Positions 1 through 7,762 are shown, counted from the stretch's first letter. The stretch is 8,747 nt of DNA from an uncultured Prevotella sp. (GCA_937906765.1 CALCUV010000038.1:1-8747), one strand, 5' to 3'. Notes: generated by a model not told the origin, from the sequence alone. Translations and numbers: made by a program.

Positions 1-865
1 TGGAACTTACTGGGGTAAGGAAGGTGTAGCCTAACCAAATGGCGAAGATGGTGTTTTTCTGCCCCATGCCCTGACCGCAACAAATTTCATCATCATAACG
101 GCGACCTAACATTCTTCCTATCGTGAATTGAAGCACACAACAAAGGAGCGACACGATGGCAATTGAAACTTGGAAGAAAAGGGGCACGGTGCTATTGACA
201 AGACTTCGTGTGGAGATTCCAATAGCCAAAGCAAGCGCAAAGGCCCAAAGATAGAAGGAAAGGTCTTTTTGCGCATTCATGAGGTCCACCCATTTGCGGA
301 AAAACTTACGTGCCACAACGGCGCAGATAAATGGGCAAAGCAATAAGGGGAACACGCGACTCATGATGAGCAGAAAGGAACTGATGAACGTGCCTTCGTG
401 TTCGGGGAAAATCAGAGGCACCGCCGCTGGAACAAGAATCGCCGTTTGCAAATTGGCAAGCACGATGTAGGCGGCCAAACTTTCGGGGCGCGCTCCGAGT
501 TTTGAGGTCACAACTACGGCTGCTATTGCCGTCGGTGCGATAAAGCAGAGCATCGCTCCCTCAACAACCACTCGCCAAAGCGATTCTGGGAACAAAGCAC
601 AGAAACCTACGCATGCCAGGAAGAGAATCGCTTGAATCAACAATGCCCACAGGTGCCACTTACAGAAACGCATTTTTCGCGGATCGATTTTGCAAAACGA
701 CACGAAGAGTAACGTGAAAATTAAGATAGGTTGGAGTTCCTCTACTACGCTTAATATAAAGGGTTTAATGGGAGTAAAGATGGGTACATTTGCTAATATG
801 AAATACGTCAAGGCACCCACCACCATCGCCACGGGAAGTGTCCAGTTTTTTAAGAATTGTTTCAT
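1..865 (-). CDS. Multi-pass membrane transporter, BASS-like (bile acid:sodium symporter type), C-terminus cut off by the window edge
   Basis: The frame is open for 288 codons from ATG at 863-865 to the window edge, with no stop, so the C-terminus lies outside. The protein is very hydrophobic, with closely spaced membrane segments from about residue 9 onward and short basic loops such as CKIDPRKMR (58-66) and ARKFFRKW (185-192). Two places recall the BASS fold: the helix break around IAPTAIAAVVVTSKLG (109-124), and GQGMGQKNTIFAIWLGY (264-280), which sits where BASS proteins carry an EXGXQN-type crossover helix. The family acidic residue of that helix is not seen here. The substrate cannot be read from the sequence; sodium-coupled uptake of an organic anion is inference. 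The start is fixed by overlap with the uvrB stop (ATGA), so the gene is probably co-transcribed with uvrB and coupled to it. An auxin-efflux-carrier-like protein is the main alternative. Confidence 0.65.
   Translation of the reverse strand, partial: MKQFLKNWTLPVAMVVGALTYFILANVPIFTPIKPFILSVVEELQPILIFTLLFVSFCKIDPRKMRFCKWHLWALLIQAILFLACVGFCALFPESLWRVVVEGAMLCFIAPTAIAAVVVTSKLGARPESLAAYIVLANLQTAILVPAAVPLIFPEHEGTFISSFLLIMSRVFPLLLCPFICAVVARKFFRKWVDLMNAQKDLSFYLWAFALALAIGISTRSLVNSTVPLFFQVSIAIVSLLCCVLQFTIGRMLGRRYDDEICCGQGMGQKNTIFAIWLGYTFLTPVSS
862..865 (-). promoter_or_regulatory. ATGA stop-start overlap between uvrB and the downstream transporter
   Basis: On the minus strand the bases ATGA contain the transporter start (865-863) and the uvrB stop TGA (864-862). 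There is no Shine-Dalgarno sequence just upstream. This arrangement usually means that a terminating ribosome re-initiates on the next gene, so transporter output should follow uvrB translation. Coupling is inferred from the overlap. Confidence 0.7.
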
Positions 866-2886
866 TCCGCTTCAAGGGTTAAAAGTTCATCACGCAACTG
901 AGCCGCCAAAATAAAATCAAACTTCGCAGCCGCATCTTTCATTTGCTTGCGCAAACGATCGATACGCTGTTCACGCGTTTCGCCCGCCTTCTTGCCATAA
1001 GTCACGGCGGATTCCGCAGCTTGCTCAATCACCGTCTTTTGTGCATAAGAATTCTTTTCCGCCTTACGCTCAACGGCATTCTTATTGAGCGCCGAGAGTT
1101 CCGTTGTATTAAAGTCCTTCACGATTGGCTTTGGCGTAATGCCATGCTCCGTGTTGTAGCGAATCTGCTTCATACGGCGACGCTCCGTCTCATCAATGGT
1201 TTGTTGCATTGAGGGAGTAATCTTATCGGCATACATAATGACGCGCCCATTTACGTTTCGCGCCGCACGCCCTGCCGTTTGCGTCAAACTGCGAGTGTCA
1301 CGCAGGAATCCTTCTTTATCAGCGTCTAAAATGGCAACGAGTGCCACTTCCGGAAGGTCCAACCCCTCGCGCAAGAGATTGACTCCCACCAACACTTGAT
1401 AGATTCCGCGACGCAAATCTTCCATAATCTGCACACGCTCCAGCGTTTCGACATCACTATGAATATACGCTGTGCGCACTCCATGGTCAAGCAGATATTC
1501 CGAAAGTTCTTCCGCCATTTTCTTTGTCAAAGTGGTGACCAACACACGCTCATCGCGCTCCATGCAAATCTGAATTTCCTCCATCAGATTGTCAACGGGG
1601 CAGTCGTTAGGGCGAATTTCAATCGGCGGGTCGAGAAGTCCTGTAGGGCGAATCACTTGGTCAACGACAATACCCTGACTCTGCTCCAACTCATACTTAG
1701 CGGGCGTAGCACTAATGTAAATCACTTGCTTCGCCAACTCTTGAAATTCATCAAATCGCAAAGGGCGATTGTCTAAAGCGGCAGGAAGGCGGAAACCATA
1801 CTCAACGAGTGCCGTTTTTCGGGAACGGTCGCCTCCATACATGGCAGAGATTTGGGGCACACTCACATGGCTTTCGTCAATAACGATTAAGAAATCTTCG
1901 GGAAAGAAATCCAGCAAGCAATAAGGGCGAGTGCCGGGTTCGCGACCATCAAAGTAGCGCGAGTAGTTCTCAATCCCACTGCAATGTCCCAATTCACGAA
2001 TCATCTCAATGTCATACGTCACGCGCTCTTCCAGTCGTTTTGCCTCCAATTCCTTACCCACTTCGCGCAGTTCGTCAAGGCGCACCAAGAGGTCATCTTG
2101 AATTTTTCGGATAGCCATTTCTTGCGTCTCCTTTGAGGTGAGAAAGAGGTTGGCAGGATAGATTTTGTATTCCTTAAATGTCGCCATGCGCACCCCAGAA
2201 GTAGCACACACTTGCTCAATACTGTCAATCTCATTATCCCAAAAGGTTACGCGAATCATCTCATCGGCATACGCCAAATAGATATCCACCGTGTCGCCCT
2301 TCACTCGGAAATTCCCTGCCTGGGGCGCCACATCGTTGCGTGTGTAAAGCGCATCAATCAAGCGACGTAGCAAAACCTCGGGCGCAAGCACCATACCCAC
2401 CTGCAACTCAATCACATTTTCGTAAAAAGCAGCGGGATTGCCCATACCATAAATGCAAGAGACGGACGAAACAACGATTACGTCATTACGCCCTGAGAGC
2501 AACGAAGAAGTAGCCGCCAATCGCAACTTATCAATATCCTCATTAATCGCCAAATCCTTCTCAATATAGGTATCCGAAGCCGCAATATATGCCTCGGGTT
2601 GGTAATAATCGTAATAACTTACGTAATATTCCACCGCATTATTGGGAAAGAAACCCTTAAATTCGGCATACAATTGCGCCGCAAGCGTTTTGTTATGACT
2701 CAACACCAAGACGGGTTTGTTCATTTGCGCAATCACGTTGGCAATCGTGAAGGTTTTTCCCGACCCTGTCACACCCAACAATGTCTGCGCCTCTACCCCA
2801 TTGCGCAATCCCTCTGTGAGTTGACGGATTGCCTCGGGTTGGTCGCCCATAGGTTGGTATTTCGAATGAAGTTGAAAGTTTGCCAC
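862..2886 (-). CDS. uvrB: UvrABC system protein B (excision nuclease subunit UvrB)
   Basis: UvrB is the damage-verifying, helicase-like ATPase of nucleotide excision repair. UvrA loads it on damaged DNA, and it then recruits UvrC for incision. The 674-residue length is normal and all landmarks are present: Walker A GVTGSGKT (38-45), the aromatic beta-hairpin around YYVSYYDYYQPEAY (87-100) that inserts between DNA strands, Walker B DESH (337-340), motif III SATP (392-395), RPTGLLDPP (413-421), NLLREGLDLPEV (503-514) and the arginine-finger motif QTAGRAARN (536-544). A C-terminal UVR domain (about 640-674) provides the UvrA/UvrC contact. QTAGRAARN rather than the common QTIGRAARN is, from recall, the form usual in Bacteroidales. 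The start is GTG at 2884-2886. The only upstream codons before an in-frame stop are GCC, TCA, TAT and ACG, and the next ATG (residue 13) would remove conserved N-terminal sequence. No frameshift or missing motif is seen. Confidence 0.97.
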   Translation of the reverse strand: MANFQLHSKYQPMGDQPEAIRQLTEGLRNGVEAQTLLGVTGSGKTFTIANVIAQMNKPVLVLSHNKTLAAQLYAEFKGFFPNNAVEYYVSYYDYYQPEAYIAASDTYIEKDLAINEDIDKLRLAATSSLLSGRNDVIVVSSVSCIYGMGNPAAFYENVIELQVGMVLAPEVLLRRLIDALYTRNDVAPQAGNFRVKGDTVDIYLAYADEMIRVTFWDNEIDSIEQVCATSGVRMATFKEYKIYPANLFLTSKETQEMAIRKIQDDLLVRLDELREVGKELEAKRLEERVTYDIEMIRELGHCSGIENYSRYFDGREPGTRPYCLLDFFPEDFLIVIDESHVSVPQISAMYGGDRSRKTALVEYGFRLPAALDNRPLRFDEFQELAKQVIYISATPAKYELEQSQGIVVDQVIRPTGLLDPPIEIRPNDCPVDNLMEEIQICMERDERVLVTTLTKKMAEELSEYLLDHGVRTAYIHSDVETLERVQIMEDLRRGIYQVLVGVNLLREGLDLPEVALVAILDADKEGFLRDTRSLTQTAGRAARNVNGRVIMYADKITPSMQQTIDETERRRMKQIRYNTEHGITPKPIVKDFNTTELSALNKNAVERKAEKNSYAQKTVIEQAAESAVTYGKKAGETREQRIDRLRKQMKDAAAKFDFILAAQLRDELLTLEAE

Positions 2887-2919
2887 GGCTGAATACGTTT
2901 AGAAAATTGATAAACCTTG

Positions 2920-2949
2920 CAAAGTTAACCTTTTTTAAGAGTTTAACAA
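2920..2949 (-). promoter_or_regulatory. Bacteroidota-type promoter of uvrB
   Basis: On the minus strand a -33 TTG (2949-2947) is followed after exactly 19 bases by TAACTTTG (2927-2920), a perfect match to the Bacteroidota -7 consensus TAnnTTTG. Transcription should start near 2912, giving a leader of roughly 25 bases to the GTG start. The promoter lies between the protease terminator and uvrB, so uvrB is an independent unit. No operator is seen. Confidence 0.82.
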
Positions 2950-2993
2950 AAAGTAGGTTGTATATTTTAAGTTATTTAGTCTCTACCTTAAGC

Positions 2994-3053
2994 AAAAGAA
3001 AGGAGAAAGAAGCGAGCGCATTTGTATTACGCCAACTCTTTCTCCTTTCTCCG
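2994..3053 (-). terminator. Hairpin terminator after the M6 protease gene (copy 1 of a heptad-arm hairpin family)
   Basis: A perfect 13-base inverted repeat (2998-3010 with 3037-3049) encloses a 26-base loop. Read on the minus strand, the arms are two heptads, GGAGAAA GGAGAAA and TTTCTCC TTTCTTT, and the second arm runs straight into TTTTGC. The hairpin begins about 27 bases past the protease stop codon and ends before the uvrB promoter, as expected for an intrinsic terminator. The loop is longer than usual, which suggests a repeat-family element rather than a minimal terminator. A homologous copy lies at 7782-7845. Confidence 0.7.
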
Positions 3054-3079
3054 TTTTAATTATGTGTAGTATGTTGCGC

Positions 3080-4879
3080 TTATTGCGTCACTATCTTGTG
3101 TCCGTCCTTCACGTAGATGCTTCCCTTCGGAAGTGGCGCACCAACCTTACGCCCACTCAAATCATAAATGCTCTGTCCCTTCAAAACATCCAACTGAGGC
3201 GCTGAAATCGCAGTAGTTTCCTTATCCTGAAGGTAATAGAAGGTCACCACGCCATTCGCTTCCGAAATGTCATAAATGGGTTTTTCCAACATACCTCCCA
3301 CATAAAGCGTCGTTGCGGGCACAGAGGTTGAAGTCAGATTGAAGTTTTGAGCAATGCCTGGGTAAAGGTCGCCCTTATAGTCGTTCCATCCATTCTTCGT
3401 ACTGTTGCTCTGCTTCACATTATCCGCAGGCACGTAAGTCATTCGCGGATGCCCCTCCACATTATTGGGCGTATTGCCCGACCATGCCGAAGCGTTGTAA
3501 TCCACATGGAGCACCAACATGCCAGTTCCCAAGAAAGCGGGATGCCAAGTTGACTTTTGGCGGTTTTCAAGGATGTAATACTCCGTATTACTCAGAGGAT
3601 TACGAAGGATATACGCCTGGGGCGCCACCCCAACCGAATCAATGCCACAGAGCGTCACTTCGCCACGCATCTCTTCCGTAAGTTCCGTCAACTTTAACCA
3701 ACCCAAGAAACTGCGTTCGTAAGCCGTGTAAGACACAGGAGCATAACCATCATAGGCATACTGTCCATAGTCCATGATAGACCAAAAGTCCATGGTCAAG
3801 AGTTCTTCATAAAGACGGTTGTCCGAACCCGTGTAATAAAAGTCAGGAAGTCCGAGCGCATGGCTAAACTCATGGCAGAAAATACCTATACCGTCAATGT
3901 TTCTTTCTGTAACCACATAGTTTCCTTCCTCATCGAGCTTATAATTTTGGAAGATTTCGTTGCCCACAAAGTATGACTTGAATTTCACACCGCCCAAAGT
4001 TGTGTTGCTCAACGTTGCATAATGCGCCCAAAGGTAATCTTCACATCCTTCCTCAAAGGCTGAGTGTTCGCCAGGTCCCGCATAGTAAATGCTCACCAAG
4101 GGTACTTCGCCATCCGTAGCATAACGCCCGAAGTCAACTCCCGCCTCCTGTGCCTTCTGAACGGCCTGCTTGACCAACTCTCGGCGATTGTCGTCAATAC
4201 TTCCGTTTGCCGAGTTCTTACCATAGTAAGCATAACCATTATCCATTTCTACCTTCGCCACAATATCAAACGAAGGAGTGAAAAGTCCGTAAGATTGCGC
4301 CGTGTAGAAGTCCTTGACGCTGCCCTTTGTCATGGGTTCGTCCGCATATCCCTCTTCGTTGAACAGGCGTGTGAGTTTTTCGGGAGTTGTGCCCGCATCA
4401 AACTTCATATCCGTGAATTCCACCATAATCACTGGAATTGTGGGCGCACCAACCGACTTCACACTGCCCTGCGCCGACACTCCCAGCGTGCCCAGTCCGT
4501 CAGCATTAACGGCAGAAGCGCCACGCGCCTGCTTTTGTGTGGGTTCGCCATACGTTGCCATCAACAAATCTGCCACTTCTGAGGCAGAGGTCATGAAACG
4601 TGTGCGTGGGAGCACCACGTCTGCAGAAGCCAACGTTTCCGAAGCCACGGCGCGACCACCATCAGCCACAACGTAGCAAAGGTCGCCCTTGTCATTCGCC
4701 AACAATGGCACACCGTTTTCAAGCGTGTACATCACAAAATTGCCATCACCGTGTTTCGTGACAACAAGTCGCTCACCATTGCTCTGTTTATACACATACG
4801 CACGACGAAGCGGAGACGTTGCAAAAGCAAATTGCGCAACGAGAAGCGTGAGGAAAAGAGAAAGCGTAAATTTCTTCAT
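3080..4879 (-). CDS. Secreted M6-family (immune inhibitor A-like) zinc metalloprotease
   Basis: A 599-residue exported peptidase. Residues 1-20 form a signal peptide: two lysines, a Leu/Phe-rich core and an AFA cleavage site before TSPLRR. An N-terminal propeptide-like region follows (about 21-140, with KHGDGNFVMY at 42-51). The catalytic domain opens with PTIPVIMVEFTD (146-157) and SVKDFYTAQSYGLF (187-200). Zinc-binding motif HEFSHALGLPD spans 336-346, with H336, E337, H340 and probably D346 as key residues. A Met-turn-like SIMDYG (367-372) and YERSFLGWL (387-395) follow, as in M6 proteins. The last 31 residues (569-599) carry IYDLSGRKV and a lysine-rich end, like tails on many secreted Bacteroidota proteins. 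The substrate is unknown; extracellular protein breakdown is likely. The start is ATG at 4877-4879, giving an intact signal peptide. An in-frame TTG nine codons upstream lies inside the promoter and is rejected. The gene stands alone, divergent from the phosphate transporter. Confidence 0.92.
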   Translation of the reverse strand: MKKFTLSLFLTLLVAQFAFATSPLRRAYVYKQSNGERLVVTKHGDGNFVMYTLENGVPLLANDKGDLCYVVADGGRAVASETLASADVVLPRTRFMTSASEVADLLMATYGEPTQKQARGASAVNADGLGTLGVSAQGSVKSVGAPTIPVIMVEFTDMKFDAGTTPEKLTRLFNEEGYADEPMTKGSVKDFYTAQSYGLFTPSFDIVAKVEMDNGYAYYGKNSANGSIDDNRRELVKQAVQKAQEAGVDFGRYATDGEVPLVSIYYAGPGEHSAFEEGCEDYLWAHYATLSNTTLGGVKFKSYFVGNEIFQNYKLDEEGNYVVTERNIDGIGIFCHEFSHALGLPDFYYTGSDNRLYEELLTMDFWSIMDYGQYAYDGYAPVSYTAYERSFLGWLKLTELTEEMRGEVTLCGIDSVGVAPQAYILRNPLSNTEYYILENRQKSTWHPAFLGTGMLVLHVDYNASAWSGNTPNNVEGHPRMTYVPADNVKQSNSTKNGWNDYKGDLYPGIAQNFNLTSTSVPATTLYVGGMLEKPIYDISEANGVVTFYYLQDKETTAISAPQLDVLKGQSIYDLSGRKVGAPLPKGSIYVKDGHKIVTQ

Positions 4880-4903
4880 ATTCAAATCATTCAAGTTTCT
4901 GGG

Positions 4904-4934
4904 CAAAGTTACAAAAACCTTTCCGATTCTACAC
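4904..4934 (-). promoter_or_regulatory. Bacteroidota-type promoter of the M6 protease gene
   Basis: On the minus strand TAACTTTG (4911-4904) matches the -7 consensus TAnnTTTG perfectly. Twenty bases upstream is GTG (4934-4932), one mismatch from the -33 TTG. Transcription should start near 4896, leaving a leader of under 20 bases before the ATG at 4879, with no Shine-Dalgarno sequence. The TTG at 4906-4904 is part of this element. Confidence 0.7.
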
Positions 4935-5117
4935 GCGTATGTTATAAATATTGTGTATTAAGTCCTTCATCTCACCATTTTTTACGCGCGACCTGCTAAG
5001 CAAGATACATAAGTAAACAGCAACGGAAGAAGGATATAGAGAATACTTAAATCCGAGGAAAAATCCCTAACAAACACCACGCATTTGCTTATAATGAACA
5101 CCCTCCCTCAAACAACG

Positions 5118-5180
5118 AAAACTAAAAGTAACTTAGGAAAAACTATTTGAGACTTAGGAAAAACTAAAAGTAACTTTGTT
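5118..5180 (+). repeat. Three tandem 21-base units upstream of the phosphate transporter gene
   Basis: The units are 5118-5138, 5139-5159 and 5160-5180. All begin AAAACTA. The first two end ACTTAGGA, and the first and third share the 17 bases AAAACTAAAAGTAACTT. A partial inverted copy, ACTTAGTTTTTC, lies at 5194-5205. The 21-base period is two helical turns, so each unit presents the same DNA face. That suits an array of protein-binding sites, though a decayed tandem repeat explains it equally well. Confidence 0.75.
5146..5178 (+). promoter_or_regulatory. Candidate internal promoter inside the 21-base repeats
   Basis: TTTG at 5146-5149 is followed after 21 bases by TAACTTTG (5171-5178), a perfect -7 match at slightly long spacing. 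Only the third repeat unit completes the -7 element, because the first reads TAACTTAG. It points toward the phosphate transporter, about 310 bases upstream of its ATG. It could drive a long leader transcript or a small RNA, or be a chance match in AT-rich DNA. Confidence 0.35.
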
Positions 5181-5424
5181 TTTTCTATTAGCCACTTAGT
5201 TTTTCATCTAACTAACTTGCTCATTATGATATTATTTAGACTGTATGTTCTAAACCTTTCATATTCAACCTGCAACTTACCTTTTTACAGCATTTGGTGA
5301 ATCAAAATCCCGTCGCTATCTTTCAAGCGTTCAAAAGAGCCACAATGAACCCTGCGTTTTGCTATTTCTAACACTTGAAAGGCATTGAAAAGCGCACGTG
5401 TAAGGTGGTTTTGTTAAAATTTAT

Positions 5425-5455
5425 TTAATCAATCCGAATTTTTCCCTTATATTTG
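5425..5455 (+). promoter_or_regulatory. Bacteroidota-type promoter of the phosphate transporter gene
   Basis: TATATTTG at 5448-5455 matches the -7 consensus TAnnTTTG perfectly. TTA (5425-5427) lies 20 bases upstream as a degenerate -33 element. Transcription should start near 5462, giving a leader of about 30 bases before the ATG at 5492. No pho-box-like direct repeat is apparent immediately upstream. Confidence 0.7.
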
Positions 5456-5491
5456 CAGTCCTTGGAATTAATTTTTAACCCTCCATACGTT

Positions 5492-7759
5492 ATGGATCAA
5501 TTTTTCTATTTTGGAATCCTCGCATTCCTCTTCTTGTTGGCAACGTTTGACCTCTCGATTGGGGTTGCAAACGATGCTGTGAACTTTATGAGCCCTGCCG
5601 TTGGCGCAAGAGTGGCAAAGTTTAAGACGGCACTGCTCGTGGCGGCCGTGGGTATCTTTGTGGGCGCTACGACTTCGAGCGGGATGATGGACATAGCCCG
5701 ACATGGGATTATGCAACCGCAACATTATGTGCTGGAAGACGTGATGTGCGTGTTCCTGGCAGTATCTGCCACGGACGTCATTCTGATGGACATTTTCAAC
5801 ACTCTCGGTTTGCCCACATCAACTACCGTATCGATGGTGTTCGGACTCTTTGGCGCCACAACAGCACTGGCACTGACGAAAATCGTGGGCAGTGGCATGG
5901 CCTACGGCGACTTAATCAACACAGACAAAGCCTTGACGGTGATTATCAGCATCTTCTTGAGCGTGGCGATTGCCTTTGTCGTGGGTTTGGTGGTGATGTG
6001 GATTTCGCGCGTTGTGTTTACGTTCAACTATAAGAAGAATTTGAAATGGGGCATTGCCGTATTTGGCGGTGCGAGTATCACATCAATTGTCTATTTCCTC
6101 TTGGTGAGCGGATTGAAAAACTCAACGTTGCTGATTTCTATCAATCCCGAGTGGACACCCGCCTATATGGACGAACACAAATTGGTAATTCTGGGCGTGT
6201 GTTTCGTTGTCTTCACCGTGTTAGTTGAAATCCTCCACCTTTTGAGGGTCAATATCTTCAAGGTGATTGTGCTTTTCGGCACCTTCGCCCTTGCAATGGC
6301 ATTTGCGGGTAATGACTTGGTGAACTTTATTGGTGTGCCCTTGGCGGGATTAGAATCTGTCTTGATGTGGTCAGATGCAGGTTATCCCGATCCTTCAACA
6401 TTTGGCATGGAAGCACTCCAAGGTCCGTCAACACAAGGCTTCTTCGTTGGCGCAAAACCTTGGTTCTTGGTTGGAGCAGGGATGATTATGACCATCGCTA
6501 TTATGACGTCAAAAAAGGCACGCAAGGTTATTGAAAACACTAACAACCTTAGCCGCCAAGACGATGGAGAAGAGGTTTTCTCAAGTTCAAAATTAGCTCG
6601 TAAAACCGTACGTAGCGTTCTTACTTCTACGGCATTCATTAGCAATTATGTGCCCAAGAAAGTAACTACTTGGATCAACAGTCGCTTTAACACCGAAGAG
6701 GCCATCTTAGACGAAGGCATGGCGTTCGACCTTGTGCGTGCCAGCGTTAACCTCGTGTTGGCAGGTTTGTTGATTGTGATTGGTACTTCGCTTCAGTTGC
6801 CCCTCTCTACAACTTACGTAGCCTTCATGGTTGCGATGGGTACGAGCCTTGCAGACAGAGCTTGGGGACGCGAAACGGCAGTTTATCGCATTACAGGCGT
6901 AATTACAGTTGTCGGAGGTTGGTTTATTACGGCGGGTGCGGCATTCCTGCTCAGTCTTGCTATTGCAAGTTTGAACTATTTCGGTGGCATTATCGCCATG
7001 GTGTGTGTTGTGGGCGTGATAGCCTTTGTGCTTATCAACAACAACCGTAAGTTTAAGCAGAAACAGCAAGAGAGCGAAAACGTGGATACACTCTTCCGTC
7101 AATTGGTGCGCTGTCAGGACAAGCAACAATGCTGGAGCATGCTCCGCCAACACGTTACCAACACACAGAATGAGATTCTCACCGCCGCGCATGGCATTTT
7201 CACACAGGTGATTTCGGGATTGGTGAACGAAGATGTGCGTCGCTTACGTGAAGCACAGACACGCCTGGAAGAAACACGCTCCCTTTGGAAACGCTATAAG
7301 CGCAAGGAAATCCTGGGTATGCGTAAGATCAGCCAGTTACAGGCGGTAGAGAAAAACACTTGGTTCCACCTCAATTGTAATAACGTTTCGCAAATGCTCT
7401 ATGGTTTGAAGCGTATGACGGAACCCATTTTGGAACACGTTGACAACAACTTCAACCCCCTTGAAGAGGCTTACGTTAAGCAATTACTCCCCTTGAGCGA
7501 AGACGTTGAGAATTACATCCGTCGCGTACAGGGTATGATTGTTTCAGGAGAGTTCTCACGCTTCGACGAAGGCATTGTGGAAGGAAATGCACTCAAGGCA
7601 CGCATCTCAGATATGCGCCACAAGTTACAACATGAGATTCAGCATCAAGACGCCAACATTCGTGTGGCATTGCTTTACCTCAACACACTTCAGGAAGTGC
7701 AAGAATTGACGTCAACATTGCGTCACATGCTCCGCTCTTCTAAACGCTTCCAAGAATAA
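5492..7759 (+). CDS. PiT-family inorganic phosphate transporter with a C-terminal cytoplasmic helical domain
   Basis: A 755-residue low-affinity phosphate permease, probably coupled to protons or sodium as in the PiT family. The two inverted family repeats are visible: GVANDAVNF (24-32) with GLPTSTT (106-112), and AGNDLVNF (272-279) with LPLSTT (436-441). The Asn-Asp pairs N27-D28 and N274-D275 match the family's conserved GxND signature. About ten to twelve membrane segments occupy residues 5-515, broken by a charged, presumably cytoplasmic loop at about 341-405. Residues 517-755 are soluble, charged and helix-rich, and resemble the PhoU/DUF47-like proteins that other bacteria encode as a separate gene beside pit. 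The start is ATG at 5492, which leads directly into the first hydrophobic segment. An in-frame TTG at 5453 falls inside the promoter and is rejected. The gene stands alone and is followed by a hairpin. Phosphate as substrate is inferred from family membership. Confidence 0.93.
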   Translation: MDQFFYFGILAFLFLLATFDLSIGVANDAVNFMSPAVGARVAKFKTALLVAAVGIFVGATTSSGMMDIARHGIMQPQHYVLEDVMCVFLAVSATDVILMDIFNTLGLPTSTTVSMVFGLFGATTALALTKIVGSGMAYGDLINTDKALTVIISIFLSVAIAFVVGLVVMWISRVVFTFNYKKNLKWGIAVFGGASITSIVYFLLVSGLKNSTLLISINPEWTPAYMDEHKLVILGVCFVVFTVLVEILHLLRVNIFKVIVLFGTFALAMAFAGNDLVNFIGVPLAGLESVLMWSDAGYPDPSTFGMEALQGPSTQGFFVGAKPWFLVGAGMIMTIAIMTSKKARKVIENTNNLSRQDDGEEVFSSSKLARKTVRSVLTSTAFISNYVPKKVTTWINSRFNTEEAILDEGMAFDLVRASVNLVLAGLLIVIGTSLQLPLSTTYVAFMVAMGTSLADRAWGRETAVYRITGVITVVGGWFITAGAAFLLSLAIASLNYFGGIIAMVCVVGVIAFVLINNNRKFKQKQQESENVDTLFRQLVRCQDKQQCWSMLRQHVTNTQNEILTAAHGIFTQVISGLVNEDVRRLREAQTRLEETRSLWKRYKRKEILGMRKISQLQAVEKNTWFHLNCNNVSQMLYGLKRMTEPILEHVDNNFNPLEEAYVKQLLPLSEDVENYIRRVQGMIVSGEFSRFDEGIVEGNALKARISDMRHKLQHEIQHQDANIRVALLYLNTLQEVQELTSTLRHMLRSSKRFQE

Positions 7760-7762
7760 GCG

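Larger units (their letters stand above)
4912..5447. other. Divergent intergenic region, AT-rich, without a convincing gene
   Basis: This roughly 540-base stretch lies between the -7 elements of the divergent protease and phosphate transporter genes. It contains the three 21-base repeat units at 5118-5180 and a promoter-like site at 5146-5178. The longest ATG frame noticed is 24 codons (5226-5300), without homology I recognise. No tRNA, riboswitch or clear terminator was recognised by eye. The parts 4935-5117 and 5206-5424 hold nothing I can name. A small RNA expressed from the internal promoter-like site is possible but unproven. Confidence 0.6.

Noticed and set aside
1396..1776. 126-codon open frame on the plus strand, opposite uvrB
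   Set aside because: It is antisense to conserved UvrB helicase motifs and has no homology I recognise or promoter of its own.
4064..4582. 172-codon open frame on the plus strand, antisense to the M6 protease
   Set aside because: It lies wholly opposite a well-supported gene, has no recognisable domain and no -7 element in front, and its composition is that of a reverse complement of coding sequence.
5226..5300. 24-codon ATG frame downstream of the candidate internal promoter
   Set aside because: It is too short, has no recognisable features, and is what AT-rich non-coding DNA yields by chance.
5320..5381. Inverted repeat CTTTCAAG (5320-5327) with CTTGAAAG (5374-5381)
   Set aside because: Eight bases separated by 46 in AT-rich DNA is expected by chance, and no T-tract or second copy supports a role.
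6707..7192. 161-codon open frame on the minus strand, opposite the PiT gene
   Set aside because: It is rich in His, Cys and Asn without any family pattern and sits fully antisense to conserved PiT sequence. It is a shadow frame.
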